Assembly: GCA_963682175.1 (NCBI GenBank)
Contig: OY821772.1
Coordinates: forward strand, 15,616,743 to 15,680,742
Origin: Triglochin maritima
Lineage: Eukaryota; Streptophyta; Magnoliopsida; Alismatales; Juncaginaceae
Length of the DNA: 64,000 nt
Direction: 5' to 3'
Under the pieces are notes generated by a model that did not search any database, was not told the DNA's origin, and saw only the letters and a list, made by a program, of their open reading frames with translations. The position numbers and the translations under genes are program-made. This document shows positions 20,747-31,019 of this stretch, one piece after another (positions within the stretch are counted from its first letter, which is position 1; every line of letters begins with the position of its first letter).

Positions 20747-21146
20747 TGTTAGCTTATAACGTTCTACAGGTTCAGGAGTACCTTCTTGGAGAGAACCTAT
20801 GGCAGCGGAATGGATCGGCGATCACCTCAGGGAATCCTCTGGAGCACCGGTCGGTCTTCTACTCTCTTGGAGAAGAAGCACGAGTCCACAACCCAAGAGT
20901 TCACGAATTGACTTGGTGGAGGTGGAGGGACGAATGGGAGAGAGAGGGAGAGGTGGCGGCTAGGGTTTGGTGGGGCTAGGGTTTGCACACATGAACATCC
21001 ATCCAATGGGAGGCTCCCCTCCTTATATAGATGGCCCCACCCTAAACCCTAAATGTGTAGTCCAATGGGGACGCGCCATGTGTCAGTGCTTTGGGCAAAT
21101 ATCTTATTAATCCTAGATTAATCCAATAAGAAAACTGCAACCAACA
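20747..21146 (-). repeat. C2 5' LTR (right end tentative)
   Basis: It starts TGTTAGCTTATAA on the plus strand, and the first 135 bp match the other end of C2. A TATATAAG core promoter lies at about 21022-21030 (minus). I place the outer end at CCAACA (21146), giving TG...CA termini and about 400 bp. No target duplication confirms this. Confidence 0.55.
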
Positions 21147-22084
21147 ACTATGACGCGATGTGAACCTTTAATGAAGATGCCACAATCAAGGGATGGAGAC
21201 TCGATTGATTAGTCAAAGTATGAATGCCACAAACAGATCTGATAAGATCGAAAAGTTCTTTTAAGAACCCAAGAGAAAATTAACTCTCACGAATATATAA
21301 AATTCGAAATTGTTGTCTTATGAATATCCAAAGGCCTATTTATAGGCTTTACATGCCTATTACAAATAAAGGTAACTACCAAAGAGCAAACATGCCTATT
21401 ACAAAGAAAAGGTAACTATCAAAGAGAAAACATGCCTATTACAAACAAAATGTAACTACAAAAGAGACATGTGGTAGAAGTACACATGGGCTGGATTCTT
21501 TGTGTAGATCCTATCACGATGGCTGCCTTGGGTTGGATTCTTTGGGTAGATCACACCATGATGGTGCAAGTGGCAAAGGATGGGTTTCTTCACGATGAGT
21601 CTCATAAAAGGAAGCTAATAAAAAGGAAACTTTTGGAAAAGAAACTTTTAAAAAGGAAACTACTAAAAATAAAACTTCCAAAAAATGGAAACTTTCAAAA
21701 AAGAAAACTTTAAAAAGGAATCTTCCGAAAAGAAAACTTCCTAAAAGGAAACTAAGTATCTCTTGAGAAAATTCCTTGAATTTATTCTTTCAATTGGTTT
21801 ATGGGAATCAACTTGTGAGATTCACGGTGAAGTCCTTCTGTGGGCCTCGACAAATTGACTTGAACCCAAGTTGCTTGAATTAGCCCAATAAGTTCCTTTT
21901 TGAAAAGATTTATGCGGGCGCTTGTGACTGGGGCAATTGGAACTTGAATTGGATCGACCTCCTTACACACGCTTGAGTTATCCACGTTTCCATCATATTT
22001 CAAGTTGAATTAAACTGAAATTCCGACGTGGTATTTAATGATAGTCTCTCATTGGAAACTCAAAAGTTCCCTTTAAATAACGCA
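21147..22084. other. Unassigned AT-rich spacer with AAAAAGGAAACTT repeats
   Basis: No coding frame or LTR landmark. At 21340-21450 a 'catgcctattacaaa' motif recurs three times about 50 bp apart. At about 21605-21755 a short irregular repeat of 'aaaaggaaactt' type, unit 12-15 bp, occurs about nine times. The Lys/Leu-rich frame across it (21471-21713) is a product of this repeat. Confidence 0.6.
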
Positions 22085-22480
22085 TTGTGGACACACTCTG
22101 CGCTTACTTTGGACACTATGGACACACACTTGCGAAGGATTGTCGAGACTGTGTCCAATCATGGACATGCTGGTGTCTAGTAATGGACATGATCGTGTCT
22201 AGTTCTGGACATACTAGTGTACACACGTATGGATATATGCGTGTCTAGGATTGGACACGTTACCATTTGGGATGGGACAGACCCGTCTCTAGAGTCCAAA
22301 ATCATCACACGCTTGTAAAGGATTGTCCAGACTTGTGTACATTGCTGGACATGTTGGTGTCTAATGTTGTGTCCAGCGATATACATCCTAGTGATCAGTA
22401 TTGGACATGCTTCTATCCCACACTGGACACGAGCATGTCTATCACTGGACACAGGTTACGTCCAGGACTAAACATACGCA
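22085..22480. repeat. GGACA/TGTCC-rich dispersed repeat, right copy (two units)
   Basis: It has the same kind of sequence as 12640-12970 in the same orientation. Two diverged units are visible: 'gcgaaggattgtcgagactgtg' near 22132 and 'ttgtaaaggattgtccagac' near 22314, each followed by 'ggacatg(c/t)tggtgtct'. Confidence 0.65.
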
Positions 22481-22965
22481 AGTAGCACAACCAAAAGTAC
22501 AACTCTACACTTTGAAGGACGAGTATGTTCTATAAACCACGAATATGTCCTATTAACAATCTCCTTTAGTCCTTTGTACATTGTTCTCGAGTGTTAGTGA
22601 ATTCATTTTCCAATCGTAATTTTAGCTGCTTAATGATACTTTTCAAGAAATATCATTTTTGTCCAAAACTTGGTTTAGTTAATCTTATTTTTTATGCATG
22701 TCAACATTTATTTGAAGATCAATTTTATGTAAATACCGGGATTTCTTACATTAATGTGGGTTGATGTTTTTTCTACCTGACAATTGTGGTTACTTACATA
22801 GATATTAGTGGTTGATGTTTTGATTTTCACATGAATAGAGCAATAGTTGCTTCGAAAAATGAATTGTAGCTGGTAACTTGTAATGAGTAACTATGCATTG
22901 TAGATTCCAAAAAGATTCAATAATGTTGCAGATTTAATAACATGGATCACTATAATAGACGGCAA
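22481..22965. other. Unassigned AT-rich spacer
   Basis: No recognisable gene, RNA or mobile-element landmark. A near-repeat of 'ggttgatgtttt' occurs at about 22760 and 22812. Confidence 0.4.
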
Positions 22966-23291
22966 CATTACATTGCACACTGGGCATGCTTGAACTCTTG
23001 GTAACTCACCCAATCAGCAATTCAGCAACAGAGAGATGTGAAGTGGTCAGCCTATCCTACAGCAGATAATGATCAATTGATGCATTCAATTTGAATGTTA
23101 CACAGAGTTGCCTCATATCTTTGAATTTGCTTGGCAAATATGTCAGGCAACTCTACATAGCATTCTCACTGAATGCATCAATTGATCATTATATGCACTA
23201 GGATACGCTGACCATCTCACATCTCTCTGGTGGTGAATTGCTGATTGGTGAACTACGCAGAGTTCAAGCATGCCCAGTGCTCAATGTAATG
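22966..23291. repeat. Long inverted repeat (foldback/MITE-like or MIRNA-like hairpin)
   Basis: The left arm 22966-23088 and the right arm 23171-23291 are reverse complements at roughly 85-90% identity by eye. The left begins CATTACATTG and the right ends CAATGTAATG; both contain GGGCATGCTTGAACTC on the stem strand. Inside, AGAGTTGCCT (about 23106) pairs with AGGCAACTCT (about 23142), so the stem continues and leaves a loop of only about 20-30 bases. Total length is about 326 bp. It has no coding frame and no clear flanking target duplication. It could be a foldback transposon or a young small-RNA locus. Confidence 0.8.
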
Positions 23292-23362
23292 CTTCCTATC
23301 ATTTGTCCATAATAATGAAATTGGAAGGTGCATCAGGATCAACTAACCACCAACTTGGTTGG

Positions 23363-24128
23363 TGATTGATCATTCTAAATAACCACAAGTGCAATACGTC
23401 AGTGAAGGCGTGGCAAATACGGGTTGTATCCTCGAGGAGTTAGTGCGGGTCGGCGATGACCATACTCGAGTGGGAGACGAGAAAGGGATATTGAGGGTAT
23501 CTAACTACGCTACAAATGCGACGTAAATCAAAAGCAACTAATCAAAAACGAGTCCTGTAGGAGGTGGAGAATTAATGTGAAAGTGTAGATGTGTATTCGT
23601 GTGTGTGTAACATTTAATGCTCAAGACATGCATAACATGAAATCCATAATGACCAAACCCAACTATGTGTCCATATGAATTAAGATGTAGCATTATCATT
23701 AAAACATACAAGACATTAATTAAGATGAGGCCAACAAGAGCACATGCTCCCACATGCATTCCTTATCTCTTTACCACTCTAATCTTATCCTCACCTCATC
23801 ATTCCCCATAAAGTGGCCCCACTAGCCAAAGCATGTTCTAAGCGTCAATTAAGACCATTACCACATCAAACGCAAAATTGAGGAACCCACTAAATGGCTA
23901 TGAATACATGTGCGGCTCCAAGATTAGGATTAAACATACACTAATACAACACATCAACACTTAACATCACCCTCCACCCCCAATGGGGATGGACTACTCT
24001 CTACTCATCTCCATAACCAAGAAAACAACAAAAACAAAACAACCCATAAGCAAATAACTAAATCTATAGTTAACCAAACCAATTGAACAAAATTTGCATC
24101 AAATGAAAGATAACAACATGAAGAACAT
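23363..24128 (-). repeat. Truncated Athila-like LTR, cut by the G2 array
   Basis: It starts TGATTGATC and continues with 'accacaagtgcaatacgtcagtgaaggcg', equivalent to the U5 end of the gypsy LTRs at 8141, 24129, 27563 and 33841 but diverged. A hairpin landmark (CACCCCCAATGGGGATGG) lies near 23970. The LTR stops where the G2 LTR begins (24129). Its missing half may be the LTR-like sequence after 37667, but I could not align the two. Confidence 0.6.
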
Positions 24129-25468
24129 TGTTTAATCGTTTAAACTACCGCAAGTGCACGGCGTTGGTGAAGACGTGGCAAATACGGGTCGATCCATGGG
24201 GAGGCGAGACCACTCTGGTTTTTTAGAAATCAAGTGGCAACAACAAGGGAGAAGAGTTTGTCTAAGCTAATCTATGCTACACTAAACTACTAAGAACAGA
24301 AATGAAACGGAAAGCGATTAACGATTACTTCGAACTAAACTAAAGAAACTTAACACTAAGCTGGAATCAGTAAGAGAAAGACCCCTTAGAGGGTGGAGTG
24401 ATTAGACATTTAAAACCGACATTTTCATGTATAGGAGGTGTCTACTTATCATGGCCAAACCCATCAATTGAATCACTAACCTTTTTGATTAACATTCATA
24501 AACACAAGATGGTCATTTAAGAAACTAAACAAGCATTGGAGGTGTCTTAAGATTTGTGGCAAAACCCATCTAGTGAAGTGTTCTATTCTAACAAGCAAGC
24601 ATACATTCATATTAATCAACACATTTCAAAATAAAGCATTCTTCCATTCTTAATTGCATATATAAGTATCATCTCTACCTCCCCAAAGGGGAGTGCTTTT
24701 ACTCACTTAACATTAAACAAACTATTACACTAAGATAGGAAGACATTATTAATTAAGCCTGCTAGATTTAATAAAAGACAATTAAGCTAAGCATGCAAAA
24801 ACTATAAAAGACGCAACAAAAGAAGCAATAAAACAAGGAAAACTGTATTGATTTCAGACTCACAATACCAGTAGCATGGCTTCAAAGCTTTCACTTCAAG
24901 TAGTGAGAATGGCCAAAAGCATGGAGTGATTACAATAGAAGGTGAAGAGTTCTATTTATAGCCATAGAAAAAGGTAATCCGGGACAATACCCCAGTATGG
25001 GACTAAACAAATACCAGAAATAGACTAAATACACACTAATAGACGCCCCACATAAAGATTAATGGATTCGGAGCAACCCGGACCGCCAATCAGCGGTCCC
25101 AGACCGCTTATTGGCAGTCTACAGTTTGGATCGCTCTGGGCTTTCTTCTGGCTTTTCTGGATGTCTTTGTTTCTCTTTGATGCATCTACTTCGCTTGCTG
25201 GAGCTCCGACCCGAATAGAATTGCTAAAACACTCCCCATGATGGTGTAGAGTATTCTTGTTTTCTCATTGGTCCTTCGATCTTGCATTCAGGTCATTCGA
25301 ATCTCTCAACTCAGTCATTTTTCATGTTTTTAGGTCCTTTTATGCCTCTTCTCTTCAAACCTATTTATTTCTGAAATTCAAACATAAAACCCTTCATGTA
25401 GCATTGTGTAGGTGAAAGATAAAGGATATAAGATACAAATGTAAACATGAAATGATGTCAATCAAACA
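24129..25468 (-). repeat. G2 3' LTR
   Basis: TGTTTAATCG at 24129 to ...ATCAAACA at 25468, 1340 bp, with inverted termini TGTTT/AAACA. It is very similar to 33841-35169; about ten differences were seen in the first 200 bp, and a roughly 60-bp gap lies near 24405. TATA at 24954-24960; decayed USE at 24993-25003; twin palindromes 25081-25098 and 25102-25119. Confidence 0.85.
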
Positions 25469-25729
25469 TAAAACACAACTTGATTAAGAAGTGAAGGTTA
25501 CAACTTGTTGGTGCGATTTGGGCTTCGGATTTGGGTGGTGGCGAAAACAAAGGGAAGATATGTTTTTTGCTTCTGGTGGAGAATGGGTAGGGCAAGGGAA
25601 TCACGCGTTTTAAACAAAGGAAAGGGAAAATATCCAAAAGGCGTTCCAATTTATTGCTTTTCTTCATTTTTCATTCTTTTTTTCGAACAAAACAAGGATA
25701 TGTGCAAACAAATGAAGGGATGGATCACA
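25469..25729 (-). other. G2 3' untranslated region
   Basis: It lies between the integrase stop and the LTR. The minus strand next to the LTR reads GTTGTGTTTTATG, which is not purine-rich, so the expected polypurine tract is missing. The same sequence stands at 35170-35430 in G2b. Confidence 0.6.
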
Positions 25730-26986
25730 TCAAGTGACCACATCCGTGGGGAGTTCGTCTAAAGACATGACTTCCTCCTCGACCTTTGTCGTGGTCCCTT
25801 CCAAGTACGGTTTGAGGCGTTGTCCATTAACTTTGAACACGTCCCCATTCCTTGGATTATGAATCTCAACCGCCCCATGAGGGGAGACGGTTAAAACAAT
25901 AAAGGGCCCTGACCAACGACTCTGAAGTTTCCCCGGAAACAAGTGGAGGCGAGAATTATACAACAAGACCTTTTGTCCCACCTCGAAGGTTTTGATTCGA
26001 ACCAAGCGGTCGTGAAAATTTTAGTGCGGTACTTGCAGATCTTGGCATTCTCATATGCTTCATTTCTCAACTCCTCCAACTCGTTGAGGTCTAACTTGCG
26101 TTTGGCACCAGAAACATCAAGACTCATGTTAAGATGTTTGATTGCCCATAATGCTCTGTGCACAAGCTCTACCGGAATATGGCAAGCTTTGCCATAAACT
26201 AGCCGGTAGGGGGACATGCCAATGTCGGTTTTAAATGCAGTGCAGAAATCCCACAATGCATCATTAAGCTTGACCGACCAATCTTTCCTTGAAGCATTAA
26301 CCTTTTTCTCAAGAATTTGCTTGAGTTGAAGCTTGGAAATTTCCACCTGGCCAGAGGTTTGAGGATGATAAGGTGTGGCCAACTTGTGCGTGATGGAATA
26401 TTTCCTCAGCACTGCCTCAAGGGATCGGTTCACAAAGTGTGTCCCCCGATCACTTATGATAGAACGAGGTGTCCCAAACCTCGCAAAGATGTGTTCTTTG
26501 AGAAACTTGATCACAACCTTGCGATCGTTAGTACGAGTGGGGATTGCTTCAACCCACTTTGACACATAATCAACCGCCACAAGGATGTAAGTGTGACCAT
26601 GGGACACGAGGAAAGGAACCATGAAGTCAATTCCCCAAACAGCAAAGATGTTGACCACTAAAATAGGATTGAGTGGCATCATATCACGTCTGCCAATGCG
26701 GCTCACACGTTAGCACCTATTGCATGCTTTGCAAAATGAAAAAGCATCTTGGAACAACGTGGGCCAGTAAAGACCGCATTGGAGCACTTTGGCGGCGGTT
26801 CCTCCTTATGGCAAAAGGACAAGACACTCTAAATCTCGTCGTCAGGAATACACCTCCTTATGATTTGATCGGCACAATACTTAAATAAGTAGGGATCATC
26901 CCAATAGAAGTGCTTGACTAACGACTTGAACTTCACTATCTCACTGTGTCTCCAATGAGACGACACCTCCCCGGTTGCTAAATAGT
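25730..26986 (-). pseudogene. G2 integrase
   Basis: Gypsy integrase in pieces. The N-terminal zinc region (26707-26986) shows [10 protein letters not shown] and [13 protein letters not shown], with about 30 bp missing compared with G2b near 36500. The frame 26706-25891 covers the catalytic core: WGIDFM (Asp), [21 protein letters not shown] (Asp), [14 protein letters not shown] (Glu), so the D,D,E triad is present. The frame shifts by one base near 26020, just before [14 protein letters not shown]. The last part, 25730-26005, carries [12 protein letters not shown], the C-terminal GPF domain. A TAA stop also interrupts the CNRC-stop-R motif near 26712. Confidence 0.9.
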
Positions 26987-27562
26987 TCACAATGTCAGCG
27001 AACCAGGGGGTGAGGCTATTGCCACAAGGTTCTCATCAATAAAGAACTCGTTCACCGGTGGATCCGATGAAAGATCAACTAGGATGCGAGAGAGGTGATC
27101 AACCACGACATTCTCGCATCCCTTTTTGTCCCGTATTTCAAGGTCGAACTCTTGTAAACACAAGATCCAACGTAGGAGATGGGGTTTCGCATCGTTTTTA
27201 GACAAAAGGTAGCGGAGAGCTGAGTGATCAGTGTAGATGTTGACATGCAACCCAATGAGGTACTGGCAAAATTTTTCCAATGCAAATTTGATCGCAAAGA
27301 ACTCTTTCTCAGTAACGGAGTAGTTGAGCTAGGCGTCATTGAGAGTATGACTTGCATAGTAGATCACATGAGGCAATTTGTCGACTTTCTAACCTAAAAC
27401 CGCTCTTATCGCATAGTCAGATGCATCACACATCAGCTCAAAAGGTAGAGTCCACACCGGTGCCTTAATAATAGGAGCGGAGGTCAACTCACGCTTCAGA
27501 AACTCATACGCAGTCATGCACTCGGGTGAGAACTCAAAAGAGGTACCTTTAGCAAGCAAGCT
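26987..27562 (-). pseudogene. G2 RNase H
   Basis: After solo LTR S2 the pol frame resumes with LLAKGTSFEFSPECM, then the RNase H signatures FELMCDASDYAI (Asp), [14 protein letters not shown] (Glu) and [16 protein letters not shown] (Asp), and the end of the connection at VVDHLSRI. Two stops are visible, one after AVLG near 27385 and one in LNDA-stop-LNYS near 27331. The latter is shared with G2b. Confidence 0.88.
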
Positions 27563-29113
27563 TGATTGAATCGTTTTATATTAAATCGCAAGTGCACGGC
27601 CGCATTGAAGCGGTGGAAAATACGGGTCGTCCACTAGGAAGTGTGTCGACGTTTGGTTTGTGCGAAGACGAGTGGTAAAGAAAGGAGAGAAAGGTTGATT
27701 ACACTAAACTACACTAAGATGCAAAAGGAAATGAAGATAAGCAATAAAACTAAACCCCATAGGGGGTAGAGAAATAATGTGAATGTAAATATGTGTGTGT
27801 GTTCAATTAAGCTCCTCACAACATGTAGTGCATGAAATCATAAAACTACATCCAACTTTGCCTCCACATGAATTAAGATAAGACTACATCATTAAAACAT
27901 ACAAGACAATAATTGGAATGAAGCTAAATGAACTCATGTATAAAGACTAGACCCTACTATGCCTCCACATGAATTAAGATAACCCAATATCATTAAAACA
28001 TACAAGACATTAACCAAGGTAAAGGCAACAAGAGTACATACACTACAACTTGTGTTTCCAATATTAACTTCATCCATATCCTAACCTTATCATTCCCCAT
28101 AAAATAGGTCCACTAATCAAAGCATAAGCTAAGCTTCATTCAAGAGCATTAGCATATCAAAGATAAGAGTGAAAACCCATTAGATGCTTATGGAAATCAT
28201 ATAAAGCTCAAGGGATAAAGATAACACACACTACTACATTACATAATCATATCACATATTACTCCACCCCCAAATGGTGATGGAACTACTCACACATATT
28301 TAAACTAACTACTCTAACAAAATGAAGCATTATACTGAAATGAAACTACACTAATCAAGCAAGAAATATTAAAGAAGCATAAAACAAAACAAACAAGCAT
28401 GCATATGAAAGGAAATGAAACCAAGAGAAAAACAACACAATTAAAGGAAAAACATATATTATTAACTCACTCAATACAAGCAGCCCTTCCTCCACGAGAG
28501 TTTTGCTTCAAGGCTTCACACTTAGTAGGGAAGAAGGACACCAAGAGAGAGATTCCTACAATGGAAGGTGAAGAGTTCTATTTATAAGCATGGAAAAAGC
28601 TAATCCGGGACAATCCCCCGATGTGGGACTAAACAAATATCAAAAATAGACTAAGCATACACTAATACACGTGCTCCCGAAAGCTAAGCAGCCAGAGCTA
28701 TCTGGACCGCCAATTCGCGGTCCCAGACCGCCAATTGGCGGTCTATAAGCTTCAGATCCATTTGGTTTTTGTGATGGATTTTGCTTGATGTATTTCTTGG
28801 TCTTCGATGCATCTACTTTGTTTATTGGAGATCCGACCCGAATCGAATTGTCAAAATACTCCCTCATGATGGTGTGGAGTTTTCTGTTTTTTCTCTAAGG
28901 TCCTTCGGTCTTACATCAGGTCCTTCTCCCTTGCATCTTAGTCCCCAGGTCTCACAATTAAGTCCTTTTTCCCTGCTTTTGGGTCCTTTCATGCTTCATC
29001 TCTTCAAACCTATTTATTTCTGAAATTCAAATATAAAACTTGTCACGTAGCATTGCTTAGGTGTAAGATAATGGATATAAGGTACAAATATAAGCATGAA
29101 ATGATGTCAATCA
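27563..29113 (-). mobile_element. S2: solo Athila-like LTR between RT and RNase H of G2, TSD AAGCT
   Basis: Termini TGATTGAATCG at 27563 and ATGTCAATCA at 29113, giving 1551 bp with inverted ends TGATTG/CAATCA. It is flanked by AAGCT at 27558-27562 and 29114-29118. Removing it joins RT (...RPLTS) to RNase H (LLAKG...) in frame. Landmarks: hairpins near 27754 and 28263, TATA 28580-28586, perfect USE 28619-28629, twin palindromes 28705-28722 and 28726-28743. Confidence 0.95.
28580..28629 (-). promoter_or_regulatory. S2 promoter: snRNA-type USE plus TATA
   Basis: On the minus strand GTCCCACATCG (28619-28629), then 32 bp, then TATAAAT (28580-28586). The USE is a perfect match to RTCCCACATCG. Confidence 0.65.
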
Positions 29114-30230
29114 AAGCTCGTCAAGGGTCGATCTATCTTGCTGAAATCTTTAATAAACCGCCGGTAAAAACCAGCATGTCCAAGGAATGAAAGGATTTCT
29201 TTTACCGAGGTGGGTTGCGGAAGCTTAGAAATAAGCTCAATCTCTGCCCTATCCACCTCGATACCATCATGAGATACCACGTGACCCAAGATGATGCCTT
29301 TTGTAACCATGAAATGACACTTTTCCCAATAAAGGGCTAAGTTCGTTTCCGAACACCTTTTGAGAACAAGGCTCAGGTGGTGCAAGCACTCATCAAAGGA
29401 GGTGCCATGAACCGAGAAATCATCAATGAAGATCTCAAGGAAGTTCTCGACCATATCGGAAAAGATACTTAACATGCAACGTTGGAATGTTGCTGGTGCA
29501 TTGTATAATCCAAAAGGCATCCGTCTATAAGCAAACGTCCCAAAAGGACAAGTGAACGTGGTTTTCTCCTGGTCTTCAGGGGCGACTGGGATTTGATTGT
29601 ACCCCAAATAACTATCAAGGAAACAGTAATAGGTGTGCCCAACGAGTCTCTCCAACATCTAGTCGATGAAATGTAGAGGGAAGTGGTCCTTACGCGTGAC
29701 CGCGTTCAACTTCCTATAGTCAATACAAACTCGCCACCCAATTTGAAGTCGTGTGGGTACAAGCTGATTGTTGTCATTATGGGAGAACAGTGATACCCAA
29801 CCTCTTGGGCACAACCTGGACAGGACTTACCCAAGTACTGTCCGAAATGGGAAAAATGATGCCATGATCTAAACACTTGATGATCTCTTTCTTAACTACA
29901 TCTGTAATGACTAGATTTAAATGCCTCTGTGGGTCGCGACGTGGTCGTGCCTCATCCTCCATAAAGATGTGGTGTTGCACGATGACGGACTTATTCCTTT
30001 AATGTCCTTCAAGGACCACCCAATGGCTGATTTTGCTCCTATAGGACTTGAATCAGACGTCCTTCCTGATCACCCGTAAACATCAATGAAATAATCACCG
30101 GAAATGACATGTTGGGACCGAGAAAAACTTGTTTCAGTTCCTTAGGGAGTTCTTTAAGCTCAATTGTGGGTGGTTCCTCAAGGAGAGGCGTGATATCTAG
30201 CTCGAGATGTAAGATAGGAGGAGCTCGCAT
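29107..30230 (-). pseudogene. G2 reverse transcriptase and protease-RT linker
   Basis: Athila-type RT in three frames. The linker (30039-30230) reads EEPPTIELKELPKELK. The N-terminal part (29777-29980) has HIFMEDEARPRRDPQRHLN and GIIFPISDSTWVSPVQVVPK. The palm (29658-29114) has LDSYLGYNQIPVAPEDQEKT, FGTFAYRRMPFGLYNAPATFQ and the catalytic FIDDFSVHG (an F-I-D-D version of YxDD), then SFLGHAGFYRRFIKDF. The frame runs into S2 at 29113. At least two frame breaks occur, near 29660 and 29780. RT copies element RNA into DNA. Confidence 0.9.
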
Positions 30231-30386
30231 GTACTAAATAGCATGCACATCATTGCACAACTAGCCCCCGTCCTCTTCATGATCGGAATCATCCATGATG
30301 TAAGCACTTAGATTTTCATGAATCAGGGGGTACTCTTCTTCTATTTCTTTTTCCAAGTCCCAGATAAGATTAACTTCCATGGGGTC
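30231..30386 (-). other. G2 linker between protease and RT
   Basis: A short degenerate stretch of the polyprotein linker. No motif is readable beyond acidic residues. Confidence 0.4.
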
Positions 30387-30818
30387 CTAGAAAGATACTG
30401 GCTTCCTAGACATATTGAACACATGGAATGTCGCGGTCAAGTTCCCGAACGACAATTTCATGAGTCCAGTACGACAATTGATCAAGGCATTTGACGTCGC
30501 CAAAAAAGGTCTACCCAAAATCAATGGAATCTGAGAGTGGGTAGTCTTGATTGGTTCAGTCTCATGGACGACGAAGTCAACAGGAAATATGAAATCACTG
30601 ATCTCAATTAGGACATCTTCGATGACCCCCAACGGGACTTTGATCGAACGACCAACCAACTGCAAAGTTGTTTTCGTACGCTTGAGTTCGCCTAGGCTTA
30701 ATCGTTGATACACAGAAGCTGGTAAGAGGTTAACCGCCGACCCTAGATCTAGCAAGACATTACTAATGCGAGAGTCCCCAATGATACATGAAATTGTTGG
30801 ACTACCTAGGTCCTTCAA
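30387..30818 (-). pseudogene. G2 aspartic protease
   Basis: Retropepsin of a gypsy element. SPTISCIIGDSRISNVLLDLGSAVNLLP carries the catalytic Asp in DLGS, the plant gypsy form, followed by KTTLQLVGRSIKVPLG and the second conserved block ILGRPFLATSNALINC. It processes the Gag-Pol polyprotein. It closely resembles the G3 protease at 47429-48505. The frame is open here, but upstream (30819-31019) it is broken from gag by a stop near 30850. Confidence 0.9.
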
Positions 30819-31019
30819 TTTTACGCATGTTGGGTTCGAAATGATTTAACTCACATTAGCCGCCAAAAAGGCATTACTAGGGACACTGGCTTTCCTCTTA
30901 GTTGTACAGAGATCCTTCAGGAATTTTGCATAGGGAAGTATTTGTTGAATCATCTCTAATGAAGGAATGTTGACATTCACTTTCTTAAATATCTCCAGCA
31001 TTTTATCCACACTATCACT

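Larger units (their letters stand above)
13394..21146 (-). mobile_element. C2: Ty1/copia element with near-complete gag-pol
   Basis: On the minus strand the order is candidate 5' LTR (20747 to about 21146), primer site (20733-20745), a 2-kb leader, gag-protease (17495-18662), integrase (16530-17622), reverse transcriptase-RNase H (14604-16529), a 3' non-coding region and the LTR terminus at 13394-13529. This gag-PR-INT-RT-RH order is diagnostic of copia. A few disabling lesions lie in gag and integrase, while the RT-RH frame is intact. The two ends share only about 136 bp, so one LTR is rearranged. The right boundary is a guess from a CCAACA end at 21146, and no matching target duplication was found. 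Confidence 0.8.

Noticed and set aside
21128..21133. AGAAA after 21128 as the partner of AGAAA at 13389-13393 (C2 target duplication)
   Set aside because: It would make the LTR end in ...CCAATA rather than CA; short A-rich matches are expected by chance.
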